NCBI GenBank assembly: GCA_963575745.1
Contig: CAUYUJ010017960.1
Span: forward strand, 411,683 to 475,682
Length of the DNA stretch: 64,000 bases
Source: Prorocentrum cordatum
Lineage: Eukaryota > Sar > Dinophyceae > Prorocentrales > Prorocentraceae
Reading direction: 5' to 3'
Shown here: positions 23,599 through 35,828 of the stretch, in pieces
How the letters are laid out: each line of letters opens with the position of its first letter
Numbering within the stretch: position 1 is the first letter of the stretch
The notes under the pieces: generated by a model
Told to the model about the DNA's origin: nothing
The model's input: the letters and a program-made list of their open reading frames with translations, nothing else
Database searches by the model: none
Position numbers and translations under genes: made by a program

Positions 23599-26500
23599 TC
23601 AGCCAAACAATGCAGCGCACAATGGGCACGTGGCTGGCCCGATAAACAGCTCCGGCAGTAGTCCCACCTGAACAGTTGGCCGCATGTCTCTGACGATCTG
23701 CGCCGACACGAATGCATTCAAGCTGCTGGCGCAGAATGGGTGCCAGGATAGTAAGCACACGCTGCAAGTAACCACATGTTTCAGGCTAGGTTGAGCCGCG
23801 TCAACGATTCCTACTTTGCACAGCTCACATGCGGACCGCTCCATGCACTCCACATCACATAAGCCCTGAGAAACCGACAATGCATTCTCCCACATGCGTA
23901 TAATTCTCAACACTACAGGCGGCACATTGTCTCGACAATCTCTGGCTTTAATCATACGAATGCCGATCGTGTTCATGATCACATGTTTCACGCTACCCGC
24001 CCAGGAACGATCCTTGTCCACCCCCTGTGGGACCACGTAACATGGCCGCATCGCCGCGCCATGCTTCTCCATGCCAGGGGATCGACCGAACATGGTGGCG
24101 GGGTTGGTGAAATGCAGCAGGCGAACACTCCTCGACTCATCTTCCTCCCCGCCCCCGCCGAGCGACACGTCAACCAACGCGAGGTCGAACGGCGGTTTGG
24201 CTGACCCGCCCAGCGGCCGATCGAGGGAATCACGGCGGCTCTGCAGAGCGGCGGCCCCCGCCATTGTTGCAACCTGCCACTGCGCGAACGATGCAGAGCG
24301 CGCGTCGGCATGGTCAACGCAGCTCGCACAATACGCATGCAACTCATCTGGAGAAAGTGCGTCGCCGCCTCCGCCAGACCCCTCGGCGCCGCCACCGCCC
24401 GACGCAGACGACGCTCCACCGTCTCCGCTCAACCCCGCTGCCGCTGCCGCTGCTGCCTCTGCCTTTGCAACTGCGCTGCTGAGCTCGGCGTGCCCGATGA
24501 TCGCGTCGACCTGCAACTCAGCGGGGTCGGCGGCGTATCCAGGCTGCTCCTCTGGGACACGACGCGGCGGCGAGTCGCCGGTCGCCCCCCCGCCCCCCCG
24601 CGCCCGCCCCGCGCCCCCAAGCCCCCGAGCCCCTGTCCCAACTGGGGGGCCCTGCCCTAAGGCCCAGGGGCCCAAGGAGATGGGGAGGAAGCGAAAGGGC
24701 GAAAGGGGGGAAGGGGGGAAGGGGGGAAGGGGGGGGCGGGCGGGCGGGAAGGGGGAGGGGAGGGGGGGGCGGACCGCCGCGGCGCTACGGGGCCAGGCGC
24801 GACGCCATGGGCGCAACTGCCATGACCCCCATGGCCCATGGCCCCATGGCCCCATGGCCCCATGGCCCAGGGCCCAGGGCCCCCCAGGACCCCAGGAACC
24901 CAAACCCCCAGACCCCCAGACCCCCAGACTTCCAGACTTCCAGACCGACATCCCAGGTCAAGGCACCAAGACGACCCAGACCTCAGACCTCAGACACCCA
25001 AACACCCAAACACCCAAACACCCAAACACCCAGACCCCCAGAACCCCAGACCCCCAGACCCCCCAGACCCCCAGACCCCCAGACCCCCAGACCCGACCCC
25101 CCGACCCCGACCCCCCGACCCCCAGCCCCGAAACCCCGAGACGCCCCAAGACCCCCAGGCCCCCAGGCCCCCAGACCCCAAGCTCCCAAGCTAGATACGA
25201 GATCGGGGGATGGGTGGATGGTTTCCGAAGATTTTAATTCCTTGAGCAAGTCGTCGCACGCTCGTTCAATCTCAGCTGCTGCGGCTGCTGCGGCTGCTGC
25301 TGCTGCTGCTGCTGCTACGTGATCGCCCGGCCGCTCTGGCCCCTCTGGCCCGTCGTCCTCCTCAGTGTGGAGACCGAATGATGGGCTGTGCAGCGCAGCC
25401 GCAGTCGTATCAATTTTCTCATCATGTGCCACTGCTGCAGCCACAGCATCATCATCGTGCGACATAGAGGACGCGTCGATGCCGGCCATGAGCTCACTAG
25501 CTAATTCATGCAAGAGGTCATGATCAATGGCGTCGGCGGCGTCGGCGTCTGCGTCGGCTGCGTCGGCGGCCTCGGCGGCGTCGGCGTCGGCGGTCTCGGC
25601 GCCGCCGGCGGTGCGAGGTACCTTCTTCTTCCCTGGCACGGACGTCTTGATGGAGACGTTCTTGGGCAGCGCCTGCCTGGCGGCAACTGGCAGGCGCGCG
25701 ACAGATTGAGGGGCGGGGGGTGGAGGAGTGGAGGGGTGGAGTGGAAGAGTGGAGGAGTGGAAGAGTCAAGAGCGGAGGAGTGGAGAGCGGAGGAGTGGAG
25801 GAGTGGAGGAGTGGAGTGGAGGAGTGGAGGAGTCCAGGAGCCCAGTGGAGGAGTGGAGGAGTCCAATGGAGGAGATGGAGGAGAGGAGGAGAGGAGGAGA
25901 GGAGGGGAGGAGGAGAGGAGAGAGGAGGAGAGGAGTCGAGAGGAGGTGGAGAGGTGGAGAGGGTGGAGAGGTGGAGGAGTGGAGGAGTGGAGGAGTGGAG
26001 GAGTGGAGGAGTGGAGGAGTGGAGGGAGGAGGGGAGGAGTGGAGGAGGGGAGAGCTGGAGGGGTGGGCCAATGGGCCAATGGGCCAATGGAATGGGCCAA
26101 TGGGCGCCAATTGTGATGGGCCAATGGGCCAATGGGCCAATGGATGGGCCAAGTGGCCAAGTGCGCACGCGCACATGCATGCGAGGACGCGACAGGATGC
26201 GAGGACGCGAGGGGGCGAGCGAAAGGCGCATGAGCGCATGGCATGAGCGGCCCATGAGAAGGGCTGAGCGATTGAGGGATTGAGGGGGGGCAGAGGAACA
26301 GGGGAACAGGAACAGAGGACAGAGGAACAGAGGTTTAACAAAGGAACAGGGGAACAGGGGAACAGCCGGGGGTTCGGGGGGCGGGCGGAGGGGTGGAGGG
26401 GTGGAGGGGTGGAGGGGTGGAGAGGAGAGGTGGAGAGGTGGAGTGAAGGAGTGAAGGAAGGGGGGAAGGGATGGGCGGATGGGCGAATTGGCGAGCTGGA

Positions 26501-29500
26501 GGAGTGGACGCGTAGACGCGAAGTGAAGGAGGAGGAGAAGAGAAGGAGGAGGAGAGGAGGAGAGGAGAGGAGGAGAGGAGGAGGAGAGGAGGAGAGGAGT
26601 TGAGGAGTGAGGAGGTGGAGGAGCGGAGGAGGGGGGGGAAGGAGGAGGAGAGGAGTGGGGGGAGGAGAGAAGGAGGGTCGGAGAGGAGGAGAGGAGGAGG
26701 AGAGGAGGAGAGGAGGGAGGAGGAGGAGGAGGAGGAGGAGGAGGAGGAGAGGGGGGGGGAGGGGGGAAGGGGGAAGAGAGGGGGGGAGGGGGGGGGAGAG
26801 GGGGGAGGGGGGGGAGGGGGAGAGGGGGAGAGGGGGAGAGGAGAGGAGGAGAGGACGAGCTGAGGAGAGGAGGAGAGGCTGAGGCTGAGGAGGAGAGAGA
26901 GGAGGAGAGGAGGAGAGGAGGGAGAGGAGGAGGAGGAGGAGAGGAGTGAGGAGGAGAGGAGGAGAGGAGGAGAGAGGGAGGAGGAGGAGAGGAGAGAGAG
27001 GAGAGGAGCGGAGAGGAGGAGAGGAGGAGCGGAGGAGCGAGGAGGAGAAGAGGAAAGGAGGAGAGGAGGAGAGGGAGAGGAGGAGAGGGACGAGAGGAGA
27101 AGGAGAGAAGGAGGAGGAGGAGAGGAGGAGAGGAGGGAGGAGGGGAGAGGAGGAGGAGGAGGAGAGGAGGAGGAGGAGGAGGAGGAGGAGGAAAGAGGAG
27201 GGGGGGGGGAGGAGAGGGGAGGAGAGGAGGAGAGGAGGAGGAAGAGGAGGAGGAGAGGAGGAGGGGAGGGAGAGGAGGAGAGGAGGAGGAGGAGGAGGAG
27301 AGGAGGAGGAGGAAAGGAGAACGAGGAGAGGGGTCTCGGAGAGGTGGAGAGGAGCTCGGAGAGGAGGAGGAGGAGGAGAGGAGAGGAGGAGAGGAGGAGA
27401 GGAGGAGAGGAGGGGAGGGAGGGGAGGGGGAAGGGCGGACGGGGGGGGAAGGGGGAGAGGAGGAGAGGAGGAGGAGGAGGAGAGGAGGAGAAGAGGAGAA
27501 GGAGGAGAGGAGGGGTGAGGAGGTGAGGAGGAGGGGAGAGGAGGAGAGGAGGAGGAGGAGGAGCCTGAGGAAGAGGAGGAGGAGAGGAGAGGAGGAGGAG
27601 GCGGAGAGGAGGAGGAGGAGGAGGAGAGGAGGAGAGGAGGAGAGGAGAGAGGAGAGGAGGAGAGCCTGAGTAGAGGAGTAGGAGAGTAGGAGAGGAGTCT
27701 CGGAGAGGAGGAGCGGAGGAGGAGGACGAGAAGGAGGAGGAGGAAAAGGGGAGAAGGAGAGAAGGAGGGGAAGGAGGGAAGGAGGAGGGGGAGGAGAGGA
27801 GCAGGAGGAGGGGGGAGGAGGAGGAGTAGGAAAGTAGGAAGAGAGGAGGAGGAGGAGAGGAGGGAGGGAAGGGGAGGAGGGGGAGGAGGAGAGGAGGAGG
27901 GGAGGCGGGGAGGTGGGGAGGAGGGGGACAGAAAGAAAGGCAGAAGAAGGAGACAAGGGCGCGGAACACAATTGGCCAATTGCCCAATCGCACATAGAGG
28001 AATGCAGAGGCCGTCCCCGCCACAAGATACACGCGATCGAACAATCCACGCATGTGCTAGGGTGCTAGGGATGATTGACAAACAACAACAAATTGCTTCA
28101 CTCAGACACACAATCTTGCACTCTTGCACAACAAATCTGGACTGGCACGGGAGATGAGCGAGCACCAACAACGCCAACAACGCACAGGAGAAACAATTCA
28201 AGACAAGACAAGGCCTGAGTTCCAATACCGTCTGAGCGCTAGCCTCCACGATGTGAATTCTCATCGTGCAAGACATGTTCAAATCACCTGCTGGTCCAAC
28301 CACAGCATCGACAACAGCGCCAGCAGCACCAGCACCAGCGTCATCTTTGGGATCGGCGTCCCACGTCACAGAATAAGATACCATGGGCAAGACTGACTCG
28401 GCGTTGGCCTTGAGAAGGAAACATCAATAAAATACATCACACACGATACACACGATGGCAAGCACGCGGGCCAAATGGCCTAGGGCCCAATGGCCTAGGC
28501 CATTGGGCCCTAGGCCATAGGGCCATGGCGGCCATAGGGCCACAAGGAGGTGTGCGCGTGTGCGCGCGCGCGCGTGCGCGCGGGCGGGTGGGCGCGTGGG
28601 GGGGGGGGGAGCGGGGCGCAGCGAAGATATCCGGCAGAAGGCCTGCATGTGATCATAGTGCACCATGAAGAGGTCATCAATGGACATCTTGGGGTCCAAC
28701 GGCAAACGCATGCGCGCGACGTACACGCCAGATGCAGCATCATGGCTCGTGACCACACAAGGGATCAACATGCCGAGACTGTTGTTCTTCTCCGCGCATA
28801 TGTAAACCGTTCCATTCACTGCTACAGCCCCGAAGCTCCAGCAACGCCCAAAGTCTGGCTTGCTGCAAGCACGATGCCACACAACATTATAGGCTGTAGC
28901 CCAGATTCTGCAAGCAGGTATATTGGATGCACCAACCCCGGGCACGTCATACATGCGGCTATCCTTGGCAACAGATTCCCATCTGGAAGGGGAGGTCGTG
29001 ATTGCTTCGAGTGCGTCGGGAGTCGGCCAGTGCATACACTGGTCAATCAGGGCAGCGGCCTTGGGTTTGATGGTGCTGAATTTCATGTCACTACCTTTGG
29101 AACCGATGCCCAGAGCTTTCTTCGTAGACAGCCGAGATGAGAGAAGAGATAATGATATGTTGGGCGCACGGTCGCAATTGATCTTGATCAATGAATTAAT
29201 TCCTTCGAGCTCTTGCGTGTCTGCCCAAGCCCACAACTTGATGCCAGAAGAAATGATATATAATCCAGTCTGGGAAATGCAGCCCGTCGCAGCTGCCTGA
29301 CGGAAATCCGAAGTAAATTGCAAAACCAATTTCTTCACGTTGATCTCCAAGTCACCAGGGGCTGCGTCCATAATAGATCGGGCAAGTCCTGGCGGGGGGC
29401 GGCGGGCGCGAGCGCAGTGATCGCACGCTATGTCATCATGTCATCATCGCATCATCATTCCCCCCATCTTGTCATCATCACTTCCTGATATTATCATCGC

Positions 29501-32500
29501 CTCATCTCCTCATCGTCATCACCAACATCACCAACGCTGGGATCATCGGCACTCCTATCACCCAATCACCCGATCACCTAATCATTCCACCATTATATCA
29601 TTCTATCCTGGCGCACGACATCCTAAGGCCCCACACTTCCACACAACTTATACTCTGCGTCCTGGGGTCCTGGGTGCTCTCAATGCCCTCAAGTCCCCGC
29701 CCCCCCATTCCCCCCTCGCCGTGCGCCCGTGCGTCAGCTATCATGCTGGCTGGCTTGCTGGCTGGCTGGCTGGGTGGCACCGCTGGCACCCGCCCCTCGC
29801 CCTCGGGCGCCGCAGGGCCTCTGGCCCCTGTGGCCCCCTGGGCCCCTGGACCCCCTTGGCCCCTTGGACCCTTGGACCCTTGGACCCCCCCCCCGACCCC
29901 TGGGCCCCTGGGCCCATGGGCCGCGCCGCGGCCGCCAGGAAAAACGCGCGTTTCATGGCCCCGGCTCCTTGGCGATGCTTGCGCGGCGTGGACGGAGGCA
30001 TGTATGCAAACCAGCAGAGAGCCAAGGGGAGCTTGGTCAGAAGATGCAGAACCCGTCGTCGAAATGAGCAGGCGTTATGACACATGGCAAACGCAGCAAG
30101 CTCGATATATGAAGAGCCGCGCATGCATAGTGGACGCGACTCCGAAAAGGCAAGGGCACGCCAGTCAACTCTACATAGTTCCATTGACCACATCAACTCT
30201 ATTGAACCAGCATAGCCATTGGGGGCACCGTGAGTCTTGGGAAACAATACTTGCGCGAGCTCACCTCCCAGGCTGGATGTGTCGTCGCTGCGCGACGCAG
30301 CTCGCTTCTCCAATGCGTACTGAAACACAAGCAGCGGCTGCGAAGCCATATCAGAAATCTCAACTACAGCCCAGAATACAGAATCATGCAGCGCTGCCAT
30401 TGTATCTCTCTGCCACCTGCCAGCCTGCTGACGACGCCGCTGCAGCTCATCCAAGCGAGGGTCATCTGCGTGCGCTCCCGCTCCCGCAGGTGCGTCGTCG
30501 AGCGCAGCGGCGCCAGCGGCGCCGTCTTCTGCGACTGCTGCAGGGTCGAGCCTTGAGGCAGCGGCTGCCGCCGCGCCCATCCCATCCCCCCAACCCCCCG
30601 CCCCCCTTCGACGAACCCCTTTCGACCTTTCGGTGTTTCGGCCGCCCCCCCCCCCCCTCCCTCCCCTCCCTCCCCTCCCCCCCTCACCCCCCATCCCACC
30701 CCCTTTCCCCCCCTCCCCCTCGCCCCCCATCTCCCCACCTCCCCCCCCCTCCCCCTCCTCGAACTCCTTCCCCCTCCCCCCCCTCCCCCGGGCCCTCCCC
30801 CCCCCTTCTTCCTCCCCTCCCCCCCCCTCCCCCCCTCCCCCCCCCCCCCTCCCCCCGCTCCTCCTCTCCTGGCCTCTTAGCCTCTCATGCCGCTCTGCCT
30901 CGCATCAGCTCAGCAGCTCCTCTCCCTCTCCTCATCTCCTCCTCTCTCCCTCCCTCTCTCCCCCCTTTCGTTCTCTCGTTTTCTCGTTCTCTCCTTCTCC
31001 TCTTCTCTACCCCCCCCCCCCCCCCCCCCCTCCCGTCCCCTCTATCCTCTTGCCCCCGCATCCCCAATCTTAAAATCCCGACGCCGCGCCGCCTGTTCAA
31101 CCGAGACCCCGGGACCCCAACTCCCCAGCCCCCCAGCCCCCCAGCGCGAGCCCGAGGCCCCGACCCCGGGACCCCAGGGCCCCGGCGCTGAGGCCGAGGC
31201 CCGCCCACCCCGAGACCCCCGAGGCCCCGAGGGCCCCCAGAACCCCAGAACCCCAGAACTCGAAAACCGACGGCCCGAGACCCCGAGACCCCGAGACCCC
31301 GAGACCAGAGGCAGCGGAGCAGCGGAGGAGTGGAAGAACGGAGGAGTGGAAGAGAGGAAGAGAGGCAGGAAGGAGGGGGGTGGAGGGAAGGAGGGAAGGA
31401 GGGCGGGATCATGATGATGGGGAGCCCCCAGGGCCCCGAGAGGCCCGAGAGGCAGTGCCATGAGGCTGCGGCGAGAGGTGGTTCGCTGGTTTGCTGCCCC
31501 CCCGTTGCCCAGCTGCTCGCATGCGGCACTGCGGTGTCGTGCCGCACTTACAATTCGTCACGGCTGCGAACGTGAGCTCGATACACGATGAACCTGCTTC
31601 TCGAACAAGGGCTTGGAATCTCGAAACCGTACCCCAGCGACCAGCGATAGTGCGGCCAGGCAACCGCTTGGCAAACTTCAATGCGGATAAGACGCCTCTG
31701 GGGGCGCGCGGGAACACGGGCGGAAGGGCGGAAGGGCGGAAGGGCGGAGCGGCGGAGGGAGAGAGAACTAGAGAACTAGAGAACGAGAGAACGAGAGATA
31801 GAGAGATAGAGACAGATAGAGAGAGGGATAGAGAGAGAGGGAGAGAGACGAGAGACGAGAGGACGAGAGAGAGAAAGATAACAACACAAACCGAACAAAC
31901 AACAAACAACCAAACAACAAACTGAGGTCAAGGAGAGAGGGGAAATGGGGGAAAGGGAAAGGGAGAGCGAGAGAGCGAGAGAGCGAGAGAGGAAGAGGGC
32001 GAGAGGGCACGAGGGCGAGAAGCTCTCGAGTCTCGAGAGGGAGAGGGACAGGGGGAGAGAGGACGAGAGGGAGAGGAAGGAAGGTTAGAAGGTTAGAGGG
32101 TTAGAGGGTGAGAGGGCGAGAGGGAGCGAGAGAGAAAGAGGAAGGGAGGGAGAGAGAGAGAGAGAGGGAGAGACAGACAGAGAGAGTTCAGAGATAGTCA
32201 GACAGATCGACAGATCTAGAAAAAATGAAAAGAGAGATAAAGAGATGAATAACTTTAGCACAGGAAGGGAGGGGGCACACGGCAAGCGAAAGCAGACATG
32301 GGCACGCGGGAACGCGGGGGGGATCAGCCAAGACATGCACATCACCCGCCCGCGCAGACGTCAGCATCGTCACTCGTCTACGCGGGCGGGCGTTGCTAAG
32401 TTGCGGCCGTGCCCTCTCGCATTCTCGCATGTCATTGTGCATGCCCTGCGATGCCATTGTGCTTCTGCCACTCTGCGAATACTGTGCGCGCGTTGTCTCG

Positions 32501-33336
32501 CCATATCATGTTGAGCTTTGTCAATGCAGAATAGTAGTGCCAGGCAGGGGGGATATCCACGCGACTGTGTGTCCATGCGTCAATGAGCTTCAGACAATCG
32601 TTCTGCACCAGGGCAGTGCAATGTTGCAAGCAACTGAGGTCCAACATCGTGACGCACGGTACGGGCTCCAGCTCTGCCTTGATATACTTCTTGAAACCAA
32701 CCCCCCCACCCCCGCCCCCGCTAGCCCGCCGGCCCATGCCGCGCGAGCAAGCAACGATGCAGCGATAGCAGCGATGCGCATGACAACATCTGACAACATA
32801 ACACATGACAGCAAGAAAAGCAGGTAGGGCGCGAAACAACTGGACAAGGCTGGCACCCGCTGGGGCCCGAGGGCCCAGGGCCCGAGAGGGGCAAGGGGCC
32901 GCAGGGGCCAGGGAATCCAAGAGGCCAAGAGGCACACCATCGCCGTAGCTCGATCTGCCCGGTAACTCGATGGGCCAGTCGCCCGAGGAAGCCGACTGAC
33001 CGACGGGAGGGAAAAAATCAATAGGTTGGAGAGTTCGGGAGCCTCTCGACCTCTCGACTCGACCACTCGACCACTCGGCCTCGACATCTCGACTCGAGAT
33101 GGGCGAGATGGGGTGAGATGGGGGTGATGATGATGATGACGCGCCTTGAAAGGTCGGTTCTCCCTAAACACAAACCTGAGAAGCCACCAATACGCCAAGC
33201 GCGTACGGTAGAGAAAGAGGGAAGCGGGGAGGAGCGGGGAGGAGCGAGAGAGAAGGGGTAGAACAAAGAAGAATCCCAGCCCAAGATTGAAGCCCATGAT
33301 ATTGAACGCCATCAAGAGAGTAAACCAACTGTCCAA
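23599..33336 (-). CDS. Eight-exon gene with C-terminal RING/PHD-like Cys-His module
   Basis: Exons are (33336?)-33145, 32677-32455, 31695-31552, 30537-29968, 29388-28643, 28408-28244, 25672-25241 and 24549-23599. From 32677 to the stop the joined length is 3231 nt, exactly 1077 codons. Introns are GC-AG (four), GA-AG (two) and GT-AG (one, with GTAAGTG); most junctions read AG then G on both sides. The C terminus shows CELC, CSVC, a following HPFC and a final CPLC, a cross-brace-like C4-H-C3 arrangement suggesting a RING- or PHD-type zinc module, so ubiquitin ligation or chromatin reading are possible roles. The ~250-residue exon 29388-28643 (ADTQELEGINSLIKI and beyond) is globular but unrecognised. 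Exon 25672-25241 is Ala/Asp-rich with a poly-Ala run. The first exon, if it starts at 33336, would encode a hydrophobic segment; this is uncertain. Confidence 0.65.
24828..25195. repeat. CCCATGGC and CCCCCAGAC tandem repeats in intron
   Basis: Inside intron 25240-24550 of the eight-exon gene, the + strand repeats CCCCATGG (about 24828-24865) and then CCCCAGACC/CACCCAAA units of 8-10 bp. Translations are Pro/Thr-rich and not supported as protein. Confidence 0.85.
25673..28243. repeat. 2.57-kb intron dominated by a polypurine GGA tract
   Basis: The sequence is bounded by a GC donor after GAG at 28246-28244 and an AG acceptor before GCG at 25672. From about 25715 to 27945 the + strand is nearly pure purine (GAGGAGAGGAGG variants), so the transcript would be a >2-kb polypyrimidine tract. 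A non-purine island at 26060-26330 contains tandem GGGCCAAT units. The very long Pro/Ser/Leu ORFs across it (for example 25524-28049) are low-complexity artefacts. Confidence 0.85.
31730..32220. repeat. GAGA-rich tract in intron
   Basis: The + strand is GAGAGA/GAGAGG-rich, with an ACAAAC-repeat interruption near 31885-31920. It lies in the intron 32454-31696 of the eight-exon gene. No coding support. Confidence 0.8.
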
Positions 33337-33972
33337 TTCTGACAGAAATTATGATTGAAACCTGTAATACTCAAATAACGTGAATGATTAAATCCCACCT
33401 TAAATTGAACCCAGGATACTGAATAAAACCCACCCACTCTGAGTAAAGGTGTGAGCAATGAGAAACGCAATACAAGGTGAAGGATAATGCTTGATTGTTC
33501 GAAATATCTTGAGTGACTTGAGTAGCTCCAGTAACTTGAGTAACTCGAATACCTTGCTTGACTTGCGCAAATCAGGAAGTGAGGTGAAGAGAACTTTCAT
33601 TGAGTCCCTTGAAACCCAAAAACGTAAGTGATAACCCAATCCAATAAAAGTGATGAAAGAAGACTAGACATTGAACTGAATGTCCCAAACACGCAGTGAC
33701 CCAGAAGATATGGAGGCATACAAAATTATAACTGAAATCGAGTGAGCCCAACTGTGAAGACCCACTCCAGGTGAACCAAGCCATGTGAGGTAATTGAATT
33801 CAAGCAAGTGCGACGCGAGATGCAGTGGGTGTTTATGGTTTGTATTTTGCCCACTATCGATGTTGAAGGACATGCAAGGGGATTGAAGTGAGACTAGGAG
33901 ACCTCCAAAGGCCGCAGGCCCATGCACCGCAGACGCCAAGAGAAAAGGACTGAGAGATCCCCAGAATGATGA
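33337..33972. other. Lower-GC non-coding stretch at retroelement border
   Basis: GC drops sharply compared with 0-33 kb, and ACTTGAGTAACT-type short repeats occur near 33505-33560. The + strand repeatedly carries TTGAACC/TTGAAACC (33354, 33402, 33607). No ORF can be supported. It marks the change from the exon-rich region to retroelement-derived sequence. Confidence 0.55.
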
Positions 33973-34935
33973 TCACGGATACTTCCAACGCCACTTTTCC
34001 ACAAAGAAGTCTCCATCCCACCAATAGTCCGAAAGGTACCAAACCACTGGGTAAGGCCAGCCCGATTCGGGATCGAACCAGGTGTCATAGTACTCAGTGT
34101 ACCAGACTTTGGTGTAGACCTTTTCTTCTTCGCAGTAGTTCCACATCCCACCTGAACCTTGAAACCACTTGAGACGCTTCCTGGATTCCAGCTTGGCTGG
34201 CAGGCATCGTTTGACCATCCCCTGACTTTTATATGGATGTTCCCAGCCGCTTCGTACAAGACTACCGCCAGGGTTTGAGGCGAAACGGCTACTGACCATC
34301 AGCCAATTCTTTCCAAGGAACTCTCCGAGCCCTTTCGTCGGGTCCTCTGGCGTTTACATACAGTCTGTTAAAGCCGCTGTCCCGGCACGCTTGGAAGAGC
34401 GGAATTTTGCACCAGTCATATGTAAGGTATGGACCACCTAGGTCCGAGGGAATAAGGAATCGCGCTGGCAACTTTACCGCCCTTTGGAATAGCAACGTGG
34501 AGCAGAAAGAGAATGCTTCAAGGTCTTGCTTGGATAAGAAGCAAATCTTGCGTTTAGACCTGCAAAGTTTCCCCTGAAAGTAGACGTGAGGGTCGGACGC
34601 CTTGGGAAGTAGCATACCGAAATCTTGAGCCCGATACTGCAGGGGCGACAGGGGCAAGGAACGAGAGAGGGCCCAGCAGAGGCAGACCGAGGAGGGCGGG
34701 ATTGTTGCGAAGCCACGGTGTCCCTACGATCACAGAGATCAGGCGGGTCCCAGATAGAATCGCATAAGTGACATCTCCTGGTGTCAGCCAATCCCAAAGG
34801 CGGGAGGCAAAGAAGGAGAGAGAACACAAAGAGGTCTTGAAACAGACCAAAAGTGAATTCCGTTGGGGAGTCAAAACCCCGCTCCATTAATATTGGAGCC
34901 TGTTCTCTGAGGCTGCCATCAGGTATGATACCCAA
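33973..34935 (-). pseudogene. Frame-broken continuation of the 34.9-35.8 kb ORF
   Basis: Three overlapping minus-strand frames look protein-like in turn: 34874 downward (SLCSLSFFASRLWDWLTPGD, hydrophobic), 34657-34289 (DFGMLLPKASDPHVYFQGK and on to VPWKELADGQ), and 34299-33973 (a Trp/Tyr-rich end, WYTEYYDTWFDPESGW). Joining them needs at least two frameshifts or introns, none with clear splice ends. They follow the 289-residue ORF upstream on the same strand and may be its C-terminal part. I recognise no family. Part of this segment (34636-34935) is repeated at 63022-63321 with the same breaks, so the breaks predate the duplication or are genuine. Confidence 0.4.
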
Positions 34936-35756
34936 ACCTCAGAGGATTTCGTCACGTTAAATTTGTGTACTTGCATTCCGTGGAACATTGCCACGGCAAA
35001 CTTCCTAGTGTGGGGAGCACATGGGCCGCGGAAGAGGCGACGGTCCTTCCCAGTCCGAGCGAACGACCCATGTTGATCAGCAAACATCAGAATAGACCGA
35101 ATGGAGCCGATGATGGGAGAAATCCCCTCAATGATGTTCCAGAACCGATCAGGCTCCACATACCCCACTCCCAAGCCTAACTCCATCAAGTCTCCGATGA
35201 GCTCTAACCACCTGGAGGTGTCGGGCTCCCTGTTCCACCGCTCTCGGACCATCCTCTGTACATCGGTGACACGGCCCGCCACTGATCGAAGCTCCTCCAT
35301 GGGCTTGTACGAGGCACGGGTAGGTTGTCTCCTTTGAAGATACCTGGCCATTTGGCCCCAAATGTTCCACCAGATAGTGTAGATGAAATTCCCAGGGTCT
35401 GACCATCGGTTGTCATAGAACACGGCGCCCTTGTATGACATTGTCTTGATCTGTACAAAAGACATAGAGCGTACTGCAATTCCCACGATTCCAATAAGGT
35501 CTTTGCAAGCCTTACTAGAGAAAAAGGCCTCAAAGAGATTCCATAGCTGTCTCAGAGGTATCTCGAATTCGCGTCCCTTCTCGTACATGTGAAGTGTGAC
35601 ACATCTTCGTGGGCAGTACGATCCTGAATTCGAGGGAACGATCTCGGAACTTTCGATTGCCAGTGCACGTGGGCAAACTGATGCCCATGCCTCAAAGATA
35701 CAGCATTGGAGCGATTTTGAATTCCATGGCCTGACAACCCTCTGAGGGGCGAGCAT
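34887..35756 (-). CDS. Conserved repeat-family ORF of unknown function (copy 1)
   Basis: The 289-codon ORF lies just downstream of a relict spliced leader (35808-35828). It is well mixed, Trp/Arg-rich and globular-looking (YTIWWNIWGQMARYLQRRQ, TSRWLELIGDLMELGLG). A second copy after the scaffold gap (63273-64000) differs at only a few bases over 979 bp, one of them changing Thr to Ser. It is therefore a recent repeat-family member, possibly an ORF of the neighbouring retroelement. No domain is recognised. The stop at 34887 overlaps open frames that may continue the protein. Confidence 0.55.
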   Translation of the reverse strand: MLAPQRVVRPWNSKSLQCCIFEAWASVCPRALAIESSEIVPSNSGSYCPRRCVTLHMYEKGREFEIPLRQLWNLFEAFFSSKACKDLIGIVGIAVRSMSFVQIKTMSYKGAVFYDNRWSDPGNFIYTIWWNIWGQMARYLQRRQPTRASYKPMEELRSVAGRVTDVQRMVRERWNREPDTSRWLELIGDLMELGLGVGYVEPDRFWNIIEGISPIIGSIRSILMFADQHGSFARTGKDRRLFRGPCAPHTRKFAVAMFHGMQVHKFNVTKSSEVWVSYLMAASENRLQY

Positions 35757-35807
35757 GAGTGTGTTCCCAAAACTTGAGAAGAGGTCGGGGCTAGACGTGC
35801 AATGCTA

Positions 35808-35828
35808 ATTGAACCAAAATGACTACAG
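35808..35828 (-). other. Relict dinoflagellate spliced leader
   Basis: The reverse complement matches the dinoflagellate spliced leader at 17 of 21 positions, including CATTTTGG and the TCAA near the 3' end. Three of the four differences are C-to-T on the sense strand. It lies 52 bp upstream of the 289-codon ORF on the same strand, the arrangement expected when a trans-spliced mRNA is reverse-transcribed back into the genome. Confidence 0.75.

Noticed and set aside
25524-28390. Pro/Ser/Leu ORFs of 570-870 codons
   Set aside because: They are translations of the CTCC polypyrimidine strand of an intron, open in three frames at once.
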